From positions 1 through 8,534 of the forward strand of contig DNBN01000239.1 in assembly GCA_003491845.1 (NCBI GenBank): a stretch of DNA of 8,534 nt, written 5' to 3'. Origin of the DNA: Porticoccaceae bacterium (lineage in GTDB: Bacteria; Pseudomonadota; Gammaproteobacteria; Pseudomonadales; Porticoccaceae). Positions 1 through 6,281 of the stretch are shown one piece after another. The notes below the pieces were generated by a model. That model was not told the DNA's origin. It was given only the letters and a program-made list of their open reading frames with translations, and did not search any database. Both the position numbers and the translations under genes were made by a program. Each line of letters opens with the position of its first letter. The stretch's first letter is position 1.

Positions 1-81
1 ACCGACTTTGTGCGTAGAGATATTATGCATGATATTAAAACTGAACTAAAAGAACCTAAGGTAAAAGTAACTCGAAAATGA
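1..81 (+). CDS. 3' end of an unidentified gene (26 codons)
   Basis: Frame 1 is open from the left edge to a TGA at 79-81. The visible tail is TDFVRRDIMHDIKTELKEP followed by KVKVTRK: hydrophilic and basic, with no motif I can assign. Its stop overlaps the start codon of the next gene in an ATGA arrangement, which is typical of translational coupling and supports this being a genuine coding end rather than a chance frame. The two genes are therefore probably one operon. The function cannot be stated from so short a fragment. Confidence 0.6.
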   Translation, partial: TDFVRRDIMHDIKTELKEPKVKVTRK

Positions 82-590
82 CCTTAGCTAGGTTGGTTTT
101 TTGTACCTATTTTTTTACCATTTTGTTGATGAGTGGCACACTAGCTGCTCATCAACAAAAAAGTAGCATCACAATTATCCAGTTAAATGCTTCAAAGAAC
201 ACCCTAGAAATCACACATAGATTCAATATTCATGATGTAGAGCATGCATTAAAAAAAATGGAAAATGAACATTGGGATATTGTCACTGATAAAAATGCTC
301 AGACTAATTTTAGTCGTTATGTCCAACAGCAATTTCACATTAAAATAAACAAAACAACCCCCGTCATGCTCAATTATATAGGCCATGAGGTGGAAGGTAA
401 GTTTTTTTGGATCTATCAAGAAATAGATATTACAAAACCACTATCATCGATCAGCATCTCTCATACAGCGTTGCAATCAGTGTGGGCATCACAGGTTAAT
501 TTAGTCAATATTGAAGGATTTGGATCCATTAAATCCCTGCGATTTTCTAAACAAGATAGTTGGAAAAATTTGACTCTGTCTTACCCATAA
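78..590 (+). CDS. exported DUF6702-like protein
   Basis: A 170-residue protein with a clear Sec signal peptide: short basic start (MTLAR), hydrophobic stretch at about residues 6-20, and a likely signal peptidase I site after TLAA at residue 24. The mature protein starts HQQKSSITIIQLN. The pattern of an AHxxxxS-like start, then NxxxxxLEITHRF with HDVEHAL (residues 41-58), a YVQQQF segment (81-86), and a C-terminal NLVNIxGFGSIKSLRF block (141-156) matches my recollection of the DUF6702 family, small periplasmic proteins of unknown role. I see no catalytic motif. The start is set by the 4-bp overlap with the upstream stop. Only a weak AAGG-like sequence lies upstream, about 15 nt away, so translation is probably coupled. 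Exact family membership is recognised from memory and untested. Confidence 0.72.
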   Translation: MTLARLVFCTYFFTILLMSGTLAAHQQKSSITIIQLNASKNTLEITHRFNIHDVEHALKKMENEHWDIVTDKNAQTNFSRYVQQQFHIKINKTTPVMLNYIGHEVEGKFFWIYQEIDITKPLSSISISHTALQSVWASQVNLVNIEGFGSIKSLRFSKQDSWKNLTLSYP

Positions 591-827
591 ATCGGCCATT
601 GATGAAGACATAACGGCTAAGGGTAGCGTTAATTTATGCTTAAGCGGAATAGTAATCAGTCATGCTGATGCATATATTATTCTTTTAAAAAAAATAATGT
701 CTGCATCAAACTCTACAAAAAATATATTTTTCAGTTTAAAAGACTTTATTCTATCGCCACCGTTATACGAGTTCACTCAAGTATGCTTAAATAAATAAAA
801 TTACTTAAACTTAAAGGTGTAACTTAC
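591..827. other. AT-rich intergenic region between the DUF6702-like gene and the TetR gene
   Basis: I see no gene in these 237 bases. They contain the 8-bp palindrome GCTTAAGC (638-645) and a 5-bp inverted repeat ATCAG-TCATG-CTGAT (655-669). The latter sits inside a looser GAAT...ATTC pairing (647-650 with 679-682) followed by TTTT, so a weak terminator for the upstream gene is possible. Just before the TetR ribosome binding site is a run of TTAA/CTTAA-like words (about 786-815), a plausible place for promoter and autoregulatory operator sequences. No convincing -35/-10 pair could be fixed. Confidence 0.4.
813..819 (+). promoter_or_regulatory. ribosome binding site of the TetR gene
   Basis: AAAGGTG lies 8 nt before the ATG at 828. 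It supports the long N-terminus of the regulator over an internal start near the helix-turn-helix domain. Confidence 0.6.
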
Positions 828-1556
828 ATGTCAGAAGGTCCTAGTTCGAATAATTTCAACAAGGATAATAATAAAAAGATCCGCAGCCAAATCACCACAA
901 AAGCCCTAACCAGTTCTCACAAAAAAACAGTCTCTTCGCCTCGTGCCAGAAAAAGCCAACCACGTTCTCACGAAATCCGTAAGGTGTTGATCGACTGTGC
1001 CACACCTTTATTTTCCCTCTATGGTTTTAATGCTATATCTGTTCGTGACATAGAAATAGTCGCTAATATGAAAAGAGGAGTATTAATTTATCATTTCAAA
1101 GACAAAGCTAACTTTTGGCGAGCCGTAGCTGATAATTTGTTTAATGTGATTGATACTCAACGACGCATAAGAATGTCAGTTCTTAAAGATGTGTCAAAAT
1201 TAGAGGGTGTTGCAATGTTAATACGTTTTAACGTACGACTGGCATCAGAGCACCCGGAATTTGCACGATTCCTCACCCAAGAAACAAAGAACCCTTCCTG
1301 GCGTCTTGAATATCTTGTTGAAAACCACCTAAAAAGTGCGAGTAAATCTTTACAAAAATATGTCACTAGTGCGTTAAACATAACCAATCAAGAATTTGCC
1401 CATTGGTACTATATTATGTTCACTGCCAGTGCAGGTATATTTGCGAGCGGTCCTGAGTGTGCATTATTATTCGGTATTGATTCCCACCAGCCTGATATCG
1501 TAGAGACCCATAGCAAGATGTTAGTGGCGTTATTAATGGCCCCCTATAAATACTGA
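828..1556 (+). CDS. TetR/AcrR-family transcriptional regulator with a basic N-terminal extension
   Basis: A 242-residue DNA-binding repressor-type protein. The TetR helix-turn-helix domain spans about residues 48-104. It starts HEIRKVLIDCATPLFSLYGF, continues ISVRDIEIVANMKRGVLIYHF across helices 2-3 (residues 70-90), and ends KDKANFW; this is the canonical TetR_N pattern. The C-terminal ligand-binding half contains EHPEFARFLTQE (141-152), common in this superfamily, but the inducer cannot be read from it. The first 45 or so residues are rich in Ser, Asn, Lys and Arg and precede the usual TetR start; this is longer than normal for the family. The ATG at 828 has a good AAAGGTG 8 nt upstream (813-819), so the extension is probably real. 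The same-strand dehydrogenase 172 bp downstream is a candidate target, by position only. Confidence 0.9.
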   Translation: MSEGPSSNNFNKDNNKKIRSQITTKALTSSHKKTVSSPRARKSQPRSHEIRKVLIDCATPLFSLYGFNAISVRDIEIVANMKRGVLIYHFKDKANFWRAVADNLFNVIDTQRRIRMSVLKDVSKLEGVAMLIRFNVRLASEHPEFARFLTQETKNPSWRLEYLVENHLKSASKSLQKYVTSALNITNQEFAHWYYIMFTASAGIFASGPECALLFGIDSHQPDIVETHSKMLVALLMAPYKY

Positions 1557-1579
1557 ATGCCATCTAAAGTAAAAGAGAG

Positions 1580-1611
1580 CTAACTCAGAGCTTTATTTTG
1601 TCTCTAGTTAG
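1580..1611 (+). terminator. hairpin after the TetR gene, possible terminator or attenuator
   Basis: CTAACT-c-AGAG (1580-1590) pairs with CTCTAGTTAG (1602-1611) around an 11-nt T-rich loop, giving a 10-bp stem with one bulged C. It starts 24 bp after the TetR stop. No T-run follows directly, so it may be a weak terminator, an mRNA-stabilising hairpin or an operator rather than a classical intrinsic terminator. Confidence 0.4.
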
Positions 1612-1658
1612 TGGATCTGTAGCCCTAAACTTAATTTCAGTATTTAGCATATTTTTCT

Positions 1659-1686
1659 TTGTAACGGCGCCAATAAAGTGTAAGAA
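1659..1686 (+). promoter_or_regulatory. possible promoter of the dehydrogenase gene
   Basis: TTGTAA (1659-1664) and TAAGAA (1681-1686) are separated by 16 bp and lie 42 bp before the start codon. The spacer contains the palindrome GGCGCC (1666-1671). Both hexamers are poor matches to consensus, so this is a weak call based on position and spacing. Confidence 0.22.
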
Positions 1687-1728
1687 TTTATTCATGGCAG
1701 TAAGCCACAACCGATAAAGGTAGAAACC

Positions 1729-2739
1729 ATGCGCCAAATAAAGCTAACCAGTCCCGGTGGACTCAACAACTTACACTTAATTGATGTTGCAAAACCCAAA
1801 GCAAAACCAAATCAAGTTGTCATTAAGGTTGCCGCAAGTAGTCTTAATTATCATGACCTACTAGTGGCATTGGGGCAAATTCCTACTACAGATGGCAGAG
1901 TAGTTTTATCTGACTGCGCTGGAGAAATTGTAGCTATGGGGGACCAGGTGTCCCGATGGAAGCTCGGTGATAAGATTATGAGTTGCTGTTATCCCCATTG
2001 GATCGAAGGCCCACCACAGGCAGAGTTGCTTAGTTTTATCGGTGACAATGAAGACGGATACTCAACCGAGTATATCGCGATATCAGAGAACGCCATTACG
2101 TCCATACCACAGGGTTGGACAATGGCTGAAGCAGCTACCCTTCCCTGTGCTGGACTGACCGCATGGCGCGCGCTTGTAGAGCAGGGTAATCTGCAGCCTG
2201 GGGAAACTGTCCTAGTTCAAGGTACAGGCGGAGTGTCTATATTTGCGTTACAGTTAGCGAAGTCGATGGGGGCCAACGTAATCGCTACTACATCGAGTGA
2301 GTATAAAGCCGAAAAGCTGCGAGCTTTGGGTGCTGATGAGATAATTAATTACAAGGAACAACCTGCGTGGGGTAAAGCTGTACTGGCTAAAACCGACGGA
2401 CTAGGGGTTGACCATGTAGTGGAAGTTGGTGGCGGTGGTACCTTTGGTGAATCTGTGCGCGCTGTAAAAATGGGTGGGCACATCGCGCTCATCGGCGTTC
2501 TTAGCGGCCCCGCTGTCAGCGAAATCATTCTTCCTCGAATTTTTATGAAGCAAATTAATCTTAGCGGCATTGCCATGGCCAACCAGCAGTCGCAACTTGC
2601 GATGATTAACTATTTAAATACTAGCGACATCCGGCCAGTCATTAGCGACACCTTTGACTTAGCTCAGCTTGCCGATGCCTTTGCTCATCAAATTGATAAT
2701 AAACACTTTGGTAAAATCTCTATCACGATGGCGGGTTAA
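1729..2739 (+). CDS. zinc-independent MDR-family dehydrogenase / quinone oxidoreductase-like protein
   Basis: A 336-residue cytoplasmic medium-chain dehydrogenase/reductase of ordinary family length. The N-terminal GroES-like domain contains SLNYHDLLV (residues 38-46) and SDCAGEIVAMG (61-71). The Rossmann nucleotide-binding domain carries VLVQGTGGVSIFALQLAKSMGA (161-182, given here as the key GTGGVS motif at 165-170), GADEIINY (201-208) and the GGGGTF loop (234-239). Classical zinc alcohol dehydrogenases have a GHE catalytic motif and a four-cysteine structural zinc lobe. Neither is present, so a zinc-free NAD(P)H-dependent oxidoreductase acting on a quinone, enone or alcohol-type substrate is likely. 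The segment PHWIEGPPQAELL followed by DGYSTEYI is typical of one large MDR branch. AAAGG (1716-1720) sits 8 nt before the ATG. The substrate is unknown; regulation by the upstream TetR protein is plausible. Confidence 0.88.
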   Translation: MRQIKLTSPGGLNNLHLIDVAKPKAKPNQVVIKVAASSLNYHDLLVALGQIPTTDGRVVLSDCAGEIVAMGDQVSRWKLGDKIMSCCYPHWIEGPPQAELLSFIGDNEDGYSTEYIAISENAITSIPQGWTMAEAATLPCAGLTAWRALVEQGNLQPGETVLVQGTGGVSIFALQLAKSMGANVIATTSSEYKAEKLRALGADEIINYKEQPAWGKAVLAKTDGLGVDHVVEVGGGGTFGESVRAVKMGGHIALIGVLSGPAVSEIILPRIFMKQINLSGIAMANQQSQLAMINYLNTSDIRPVISDTFDLAQLADAFAHQIDNKHFGKISITMAG

Positions 2740-2753
2740 TGATAGATAAGGTT

Positions 2754-2777
2754 AGGGGCTATGGGATTTTAGCCCCT
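2754..2777. terminator. hairpin between convergent genes, likely terminator
   Basis: AGGGGCTA (2754-2761) and TAGCCCCT (2770-2777) form a perfect 8-bp stem with an 8-nt loop, 15 bp after the dehydrogenase stop and 18 bp before the last base of the convergent gene. There is no good T-run on either strand, so it is a bidirectional stem-loop terminator by position more than by textbook form. Confidence 0.55.
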
Positions 2778-2803
2778 GCTGACTTAGCCGACCGCTAAAA
2801 TCC
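2764..2803. repeat. 10-bp inverted repeat overlapping the end of the GGT-family gene
   Basis: GGATTTTAGC (2764-2773) and GCTAAAATCC (2794-2803) are perfect inverted copies with a 20-nt gap. The right arm includes the stop codon of the minus-strand gene (2795-2797). The left arm overlaps the loop and right arm of the hairpin at 2754-2777, so the two stems cannot form together in one transcript. Confidence 0.6.
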
Positions 2804-4501
2804 TGCCGCATGGCCGTCCTTGCGAGTTTCTGTCGCACCCCAGTAGACGCCATTCTGAGCGCGATGAATGGCCTGATACCCGCCATATGGGCCGTTTGCA
2901 TACTGCACCCTATGCCCCAAGCGCATCAAATCACGAATTGTCTGATAGGGATAGCCGGTTTCGAGATTTAAAATACCGCCGTTGCTCATTCTTTCACCAG
3001 TAGGCTCGGAAGAACCACTGTGGTGAATGCGCGGCGCATCACCAGCTGCTTGAATATCCATACCAAAATCAACCATATTTATGACAATCTGAGCATGTCC
3101 CTGAGGCTGCATAGCACCCCCCATCAAACCAAAGCTCATCCAAGGCTTGCCGTCCTTGGTAATAAACGCGGGTATAATGGTATGGAATGGCCGCTTACCG
3201 CCCTCAAACACATTGAAATGATCTTTTTTAAGACTAAACATTTCACCGCGATCTTGTAAAACAAAGCCTAATCCAGTGGGCGCCATACCAGAACCCATCC
3301 CGCGATAGTTACTTTGAATTAACGACACCATATTGCCCTCTGCGTCAGCGGTAGTGAGGTAAATAGTATCGCCCTCCTCCAGCAGGTTGCCGGCAGGATA
3401 TGTATTACTGGCCTTAGTCAGGCTTAGTAACGTGGCACGTTTTTTTGCGTAATGTTTAGATATAAGTGTACTTACAGGAATATTATTAAATTCTGGATCA
3501 GCATAATATTTCGCTCTATCCTCAAAGACAATTTTTTTAGCCTCCGTAAATAAATGTACGTATTCAGCTGAATCATGAGACATCTTGGCTACATCAAATT
3601 GCTCCATAATATTTAAAATTTGTAATGCTGCTATGCCCTGTCCATTGGGTGGTAACTCCCACACATCATAACCACGATAGTTAGCACTAACCGGCTCTAT
3701 CCAATTGCCTTGATGAGTAGCCAGATCCTGATATGAAAGAAACCCACCATTCTCAGCCATGAAATTAGCAATCACCAGAGCAATATCACCCTTGTAAAAT
3801 GCATCTCGCCCTTCTTTTGCTAATGTCCTTAATGTCATTGCAAGATTGGGGTTTTTCCAAATTTCACCATGAGCTGGTGCGCGGCCCTCTAAGGTAAATT
3901 GATCAGTAAAACCCGGCCACTTAGCTAAAATAGGTACTGCCCTTTGCCAGTAGTAAGAAATAAGTTGCGATACGGGAAACCCTACCTCTGCATAAGCTAT
4001 GGTTGGTGCTAACAGGTCACTCATTGGCATTTTTCCAAATCGCTCATGTAACATAAACCAACCGTCTACGGTTCCTGGAACACTTACCGGCAGTGGACCA
4101 TGTGAAGGAATAGCTTCATAATTATTATCAATAAACCACTGTCTTGATAGTGCTTTAGGAGAGCGACCTGAGGCATTTAAACCATAAAGCTTCTTGGTCT
4201 TGGCATCCCACACAATAGCAAATAAATCACCGCCAATACCATTGCCTGTAGGTTCTACTAATCCTAACAACGCGTTGGCAGCAATAGCCGCATCAACTGC
4301 ATTACCACCTTTTCGCATCACATCTAGTGCAACTTGAGTAGCTAATGGTTGAGAGGTCGCAGCCATTGCCTGTGTTGCTAACACCGGCGAGCGCAGAGCA
4401 AAGGTTTTGCCTGTAACCCTATCCGCACCTTGAGTCGATTCAACTAATAAACAACATAACAACCAACCCATAATCATGATGTTTTGACTATTCTTCATCA
4501 C
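2795..4501 (-). CDS. exported gamma-glutamyltransferase-family (Ntn hydrolase) proenzyme
   Basis: A 568-residue protein of usual GGT length with a signal peptide (hydrophobic core about residues 8-20, probable cleavage after TQG at 25), so periplasmic or secreted. Family landmarks are GGNAVDAAIAANALLGLVEP (65-84), GIGGDLFAIV (88-97), GRSP (112-115), LPPNGQGI (283-290), the self-cleavage and catalytic site GDTIYLTTAD with predicted nucleophile Thr379, GGKRPFHTIIPAF (434-446) and GLMGG (458-462). Cleavage before Thr379 would give a small subunit of about 190 residues. By alignment from memory with E. coli GGT, the paired serines of the glutamate pocket read His-Thr (440-441), the pocket aspartate reads Glu420 and the lid loop is short. 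The substrate may therefore be another amide, as in oxamate amidohydrolase or acylase-like members, rather than glutathione. AGGAG (4508-4512) serves either GTG at 4501 or the next codon, ATG at 4498. Confidence 0.87.
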   Translation of the reverse strand: MMKNSQNIMIMGWLLCCLLVESTQGADRVTGKTFALRSPVLATQAMAATSQPLATQVALDVMRKGGNAVDAAIAANALLGLVEPTGNGIGGDLFAIVWDAKTKKLYGLNASGRSPKALSRQWFIDNNYEAIPSHGPLPVSVPGTVDGWFMLHERFGKMPMSDLLAPTIAYAEVGFPVSQLISYYWQRAVPILAKWPGFTDQFTLEGRAPAHGEIWKNPNLAMTLRTLAKEGRDAFYKGDIALVIANFMAENGGFLSYQDLATHQGNWIEPVSANYRGYDVWELPPNGQGIAALQILNIMEQFDVAKMSHDSAEYVHLFTEAKKIVFEDRAKYYADPEFNNIPVSTLISKHYAKKRATLLSLTKASNTYPAGNLLEEGDTIYLTTADAEGNMVSLIQSNYRGMGSGMAPTGLGFVLQDRGEMFSLKKDHFNVFEGGKRPFHTIIPAFITKDGKPWMSFGLMGGAMQPQGHAQIVINMVDFGMDIQAAGDAPRIHHSGSSEPTGERMSNGGILNLETGYPYQTIRDLMRLGHRVQYANGPYGGYQAIHRAQNGVYWGATETRKDGHAAGF

Positions 4502-4630
4502 GGTAAACTCCTACGTAATTATTTTTGTTATTACTGCGATTCGCATATTTATTGGGCAAGCCAATCTAAATGGATCAATCATAGTCGAAAAGCAAAGATT
4601 CGAATATCCTGATCGTAGTAGAGTAACCCA
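4502..4630 (-). promoter_or_regulatory. leader of the GGT-family gene with two short palindromes
   Basis: These 129 bases separate the hydrolase stop from the GGT-family start. They hold the ribosome binding site AGGAG (rc of 4508-4512), an 11-bp palindrome TGCGA-T-TCGCA (4535-4545) and ATTGG-GCAAG-CCAAT (4551-4565). The two palindromes lie 34-64 bp upstream of the start, where an operator or a short leader hairpin could act. No promoter could be fixed, and read-through from the hydrolase gene remains possible. Confidence 0.35.
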
Positions 4631-5554
4631 TTATCCATGTATATTACATTGATCAGCATTGGTCCTAATCAGATCGGCAAAGGTAACTAATAAAGCCTCT
4701 GGTAGCGTATGCCCCATCCCATCGAAGCGTGCAAATATTGCGTGAGAAATATACTTTTTAGTTTCTTCACCACCACTCACATTAACCAGTAAATCTTGAT
4801 TGCCATGAATAATCAGTGTAGGTACTTTAATCGTTTTAAGTAGCTGGTTCCGATTTTTTGCTGTGCGTATAGCGGCCATTTGACGCAGGTAACCTGCTGG
4901 ATTATTAGACCGTTTAAATTCTACTTCAACCTCTCCTGACACTTCAGCATCAGTCTGGGGATACCCCGGACTAGCAAACATTTGACGAGTCGCAACCGAA
5001 TTATCTAATGCTGAGATACCCCTTGGAATCGGCTTAACCATCTGACGCGCCACCGCGAAGGATGCTGAACCTTTGCCTATAGCACCCGTGGTGGACATGA
5101 TTGAGGTCAGTGAGTGAACACGATTAGGATATAAACCAGCAATCAGCTGGCTAATCATACCACCCATTGACATACCAACAATGTGTGCCTTAGTAATACC
5201 TAAGGCGTCCATTAAACCAACCGTATCCGCCGCCATATCATCCAAACTATAGGGAGTCTTAACAGGAATACCAAATAGCGAGTTTAGGGCTAGCCTAAAA
5301 AAACCCGGCGCTACCTGCCCCTCCATCTTATCAGTCAATCCTATATCACGATTATCAAATCGTATAACTCTGAAACCACGATCGACAAGAAGCTGGCAAA
5401 AAGGCAATGGCCAGCGAATTAATTGATTATACAAGCCGGCCACTAACAAAATCGCAGGCGCTTTGGTATCACCAAACGACTGATAGGCCATGTTTATCCC
5501 ATTTGAGAGAACAAATTTTGTTTCACCATCTGTACCACTTAAGATACTTTTCAT
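4631..5554 (-). CDS. alpha/beta hydrolase
   Basis: A 307-residue alpha/beta-hydrolase-fold enzyme of normal length with no signal peptide. The nucleophile elbow is GMSMGG with Ser129 (residues 127-132). The acid is probably Asp254 in HGNQDLLV and the base His282 in GMGH. FDNRDIGLTDK (67-77) is typical of one large group of these hydrolases, often annotated only as esterase or hydrolase. The usual oxyanion HG motif is replaced by VAGLYNQ (38-44). The start at 5554 is supported by AAGGCGAG (rc of 5561-5568) with a 6-nt gap. That site and the first 32 bp of the gene lie inside the tail of the acyl-CoA ligase relic, so the two were probably translationally coupled. The substrate is unknown; the neighbour suggests an acyl ester or thioester-related compound. 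Confidence 0.87.
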   Translation of the reverse strand: MKSILSGTDGETKFVLSNGINMAYQSFGDTKAPAILLVAGLYNQLIRWPLPFCQLLVDRGFRVIRFDNRDIGLTDKMEGQVAPGFFRLALNSLFGIPVKTPYSLDDMAADTVGLMDALGITKAHIVGMSMGGMISQLIAGLYPNRVHSLTSIMSTTGAIGKGSASFAVARQMVKPIPRGISALDNSVATRQMFASPGYPQTDAEVSGEVEVEFKRSNNPAGYLRQMAAIRTAKNRNQLLKTIKVPTLIIHGNQDLLVNVSGGEETKKYISHAIFARFDGMGHTLPEALLVTFADLIRTNADQCNIHG

Positions 5555-5560
5555 ATAATT

Positions 5561-5568
5561 CTCGCCTT
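5561..5568 (-). promoter_or_regulatory. ribosome binding site of the hydrolase, inside the ligase relic
   Basis: Read on the minus strand, AAGGCGAG lies 6 nt before the ATG at 5554 and encodes part of the LRREL motif of the ligase tail. It fixes the hydrolase start and shows the former gene overlap. Confidence 0.6.
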
Positions 5569-5896
5569 AATATTTTCCCCACAAAGAATTTCGGTAAATC
5601 ATCTGAAAACTCGATAATCCTAGGTACGTTGTAAGCGGTTAAATGCTCTGGGTAAAAGTGCATTAGCGCCTGATCAGCCAATTCAGAAATTTTTAGACAC
5701 GACAAATAACCTAACCGCCTTACCAGCTTTAACATCATGAACACCGGTCACTGAACAGCCTATAATATCAGGATGACTATAAATCACATCCTCAATGTCA
5801 TTGAGATAAACATTGAAACCGCATATCAGACTATATCTTTAAGGCGATCGACGCTACGGATAAACCCATCATCTGCCATGACACCAACATCACCTG

Positions 5897-5910
5897 TCCG
5901 TAATCCGTAA
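5897..5910. repeat. 7-bp tandem duplication inside the ligase relic
   Basis: TCCGTAA occurs twice in direct succession (5897-5903 and 5904-5910). Removing one copy restores the ligase frame from ATAQAID through LRTGD, so this is a frameshifting duplication that happened within the gene. Confidence 0.8.
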
Positions 5911-5943
5911 CTAGCCGACAAAATCAATTGCTTGGGCCGTAGC

Positions 5944-5957
5944 TGACCTTTCCCCCA
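5944..5957 (+). repeat. left terminal inverted repeat of the IS
   Basis: TGACCTTTCCCCCA. It begins TGACCT as does the inverted right end, which is typical of IS3-group termini. Confidence 0.55.
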
Positions 5958-6017
5958 AAAATAAAACCATGCCCTTGATGAGATTCCCAATTAACCTACC
6001 CGGATGGATATCTCAGT

Positions 6018-6281
6018 ATGAAGAAACGTTACACCGAAGAACACATTATCAAGGCCATCAAAGAGCATGATGCGTGACTCAAAGTAGATGACATCTGCCG
6101 TGATCTGAATATATCCAATGGGACATTTTTCAACTGGCAACGTAAATAGGCTGGATTGGAGGTTAACCAGGCTATGCGGCTTCGACAACTGGAGGCTGAA
6201 AATAATAGACTGTAAAATCTTCTAGCCAAGAAACTGTTGGAAAACCAAGCCATGAAGGATGTTCTGTCAAAAAAATGGTAA
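6018..6281 (+). pseudogene. IS3-family transposase OrfA, broken by three stops
   Basis: From ATG 6018 the frame reads MKKRYTEEHIIKAIKEHDA, then DDICRDLNISNGTFFNWQRK and AGLEVNQAMRLRQLEAENN, ending AMKDVLSKKW at a normal stop (6279-6281). This is the 87-residue DNA-binding OrfA with a helix-turn-helix (about codons 22-43) followed by a leucine-zipper-like helix. Three internal stops interrupt it: TGA 6075-6077, TAG 6147-6149 and TAA 6213-6215. Family comparison from memory suggests they replace Gly, Tyr and Lys codons by single substitutions. There is no frameshift inside OrfA, so decay here was by point mutation. Confidence 0.82.
6269..6275 (+). promoter_or_regulatory. A7 slippery site for OrfA/OrfB programmed frameshifting
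   Basis: Seven consecutive A's just before the OrfA stop, with OrfB lying in the -1 frame, form the usual IS3-family arrangement for making the OrfAB fusion transposase. OrfB also has its own ATG at 6275 overlapping the run. Confidence 0.55.

Larger units (their letters stand above)
5523..5943 (-). pseudogene. C-terminal relic of an AMP-binding acyl-CoA ligase
   Basis: Read on the minus strand from 5943, shifted frames give ATAQAID, then LRTGDVGVMADDGFI and VDRLKDIV, then LICGFNVYLNDIEDVIYSHP, then SELADQALMHF and finally LTAYNVPRIIEF and VGKILRREL. This is the C-terminal part of a fatty-acyl-CoA synthetase (FadD-like, ANL superfamily), including the TGD motif (5889-5897) and the catalytic lysine of VGKILRREL. 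Lesions are an in-frame TAG where Trp is expected (5911-5913), a perfect 7-bp tandem duplication (5897-5910), a one-base loss near 5829/5830 and a one-base gain near 5688. The N-terminal three quarters are missing: homology stops at 5943, exactly where the IS begins. A 73-codon open stretch at 5523-5744 is only the last frame of this relic. It cannot make an active ligase. Confidence 0.85.

Noticed and set aside
647..686. Stem-loop with a following TTTT after the DUF6702-like gene, as an intrinsic terminator
   Set aside because: The pairing is short and AT-rich with large unpaired gaps. It is noted only within the intergenic entry.
3020..3259. Open frame on the plus strand opposite the GGT-family gene
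   Set aside because: It lies entirely inside a well-supported gene on the other strand, has no family-like motifs and no ribosome binding site. Other open frames opposite the TetR, dehydrogenase, hydrolase, IS and photolyase genes were dismissed for the same reason.
5523..5744. A separate 73-residue small protein overlapping the hydrolase start
   Set aside because: Its C-terminal half is the tail of an acyl-CoA ligase and its N-terminal half is that gene read out of frame, so it is a relic fragment and not an independent gene.
5992..6008. Alternative left end of the IS at TAACCTACCCGGATGG
   Set aside because: It lacks the TG terminus, matches the right end less well than TGACCT at 5944, and would leave 48 bp that are neither ligase nor IS. 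Ligase homology ends exactly at 5943.
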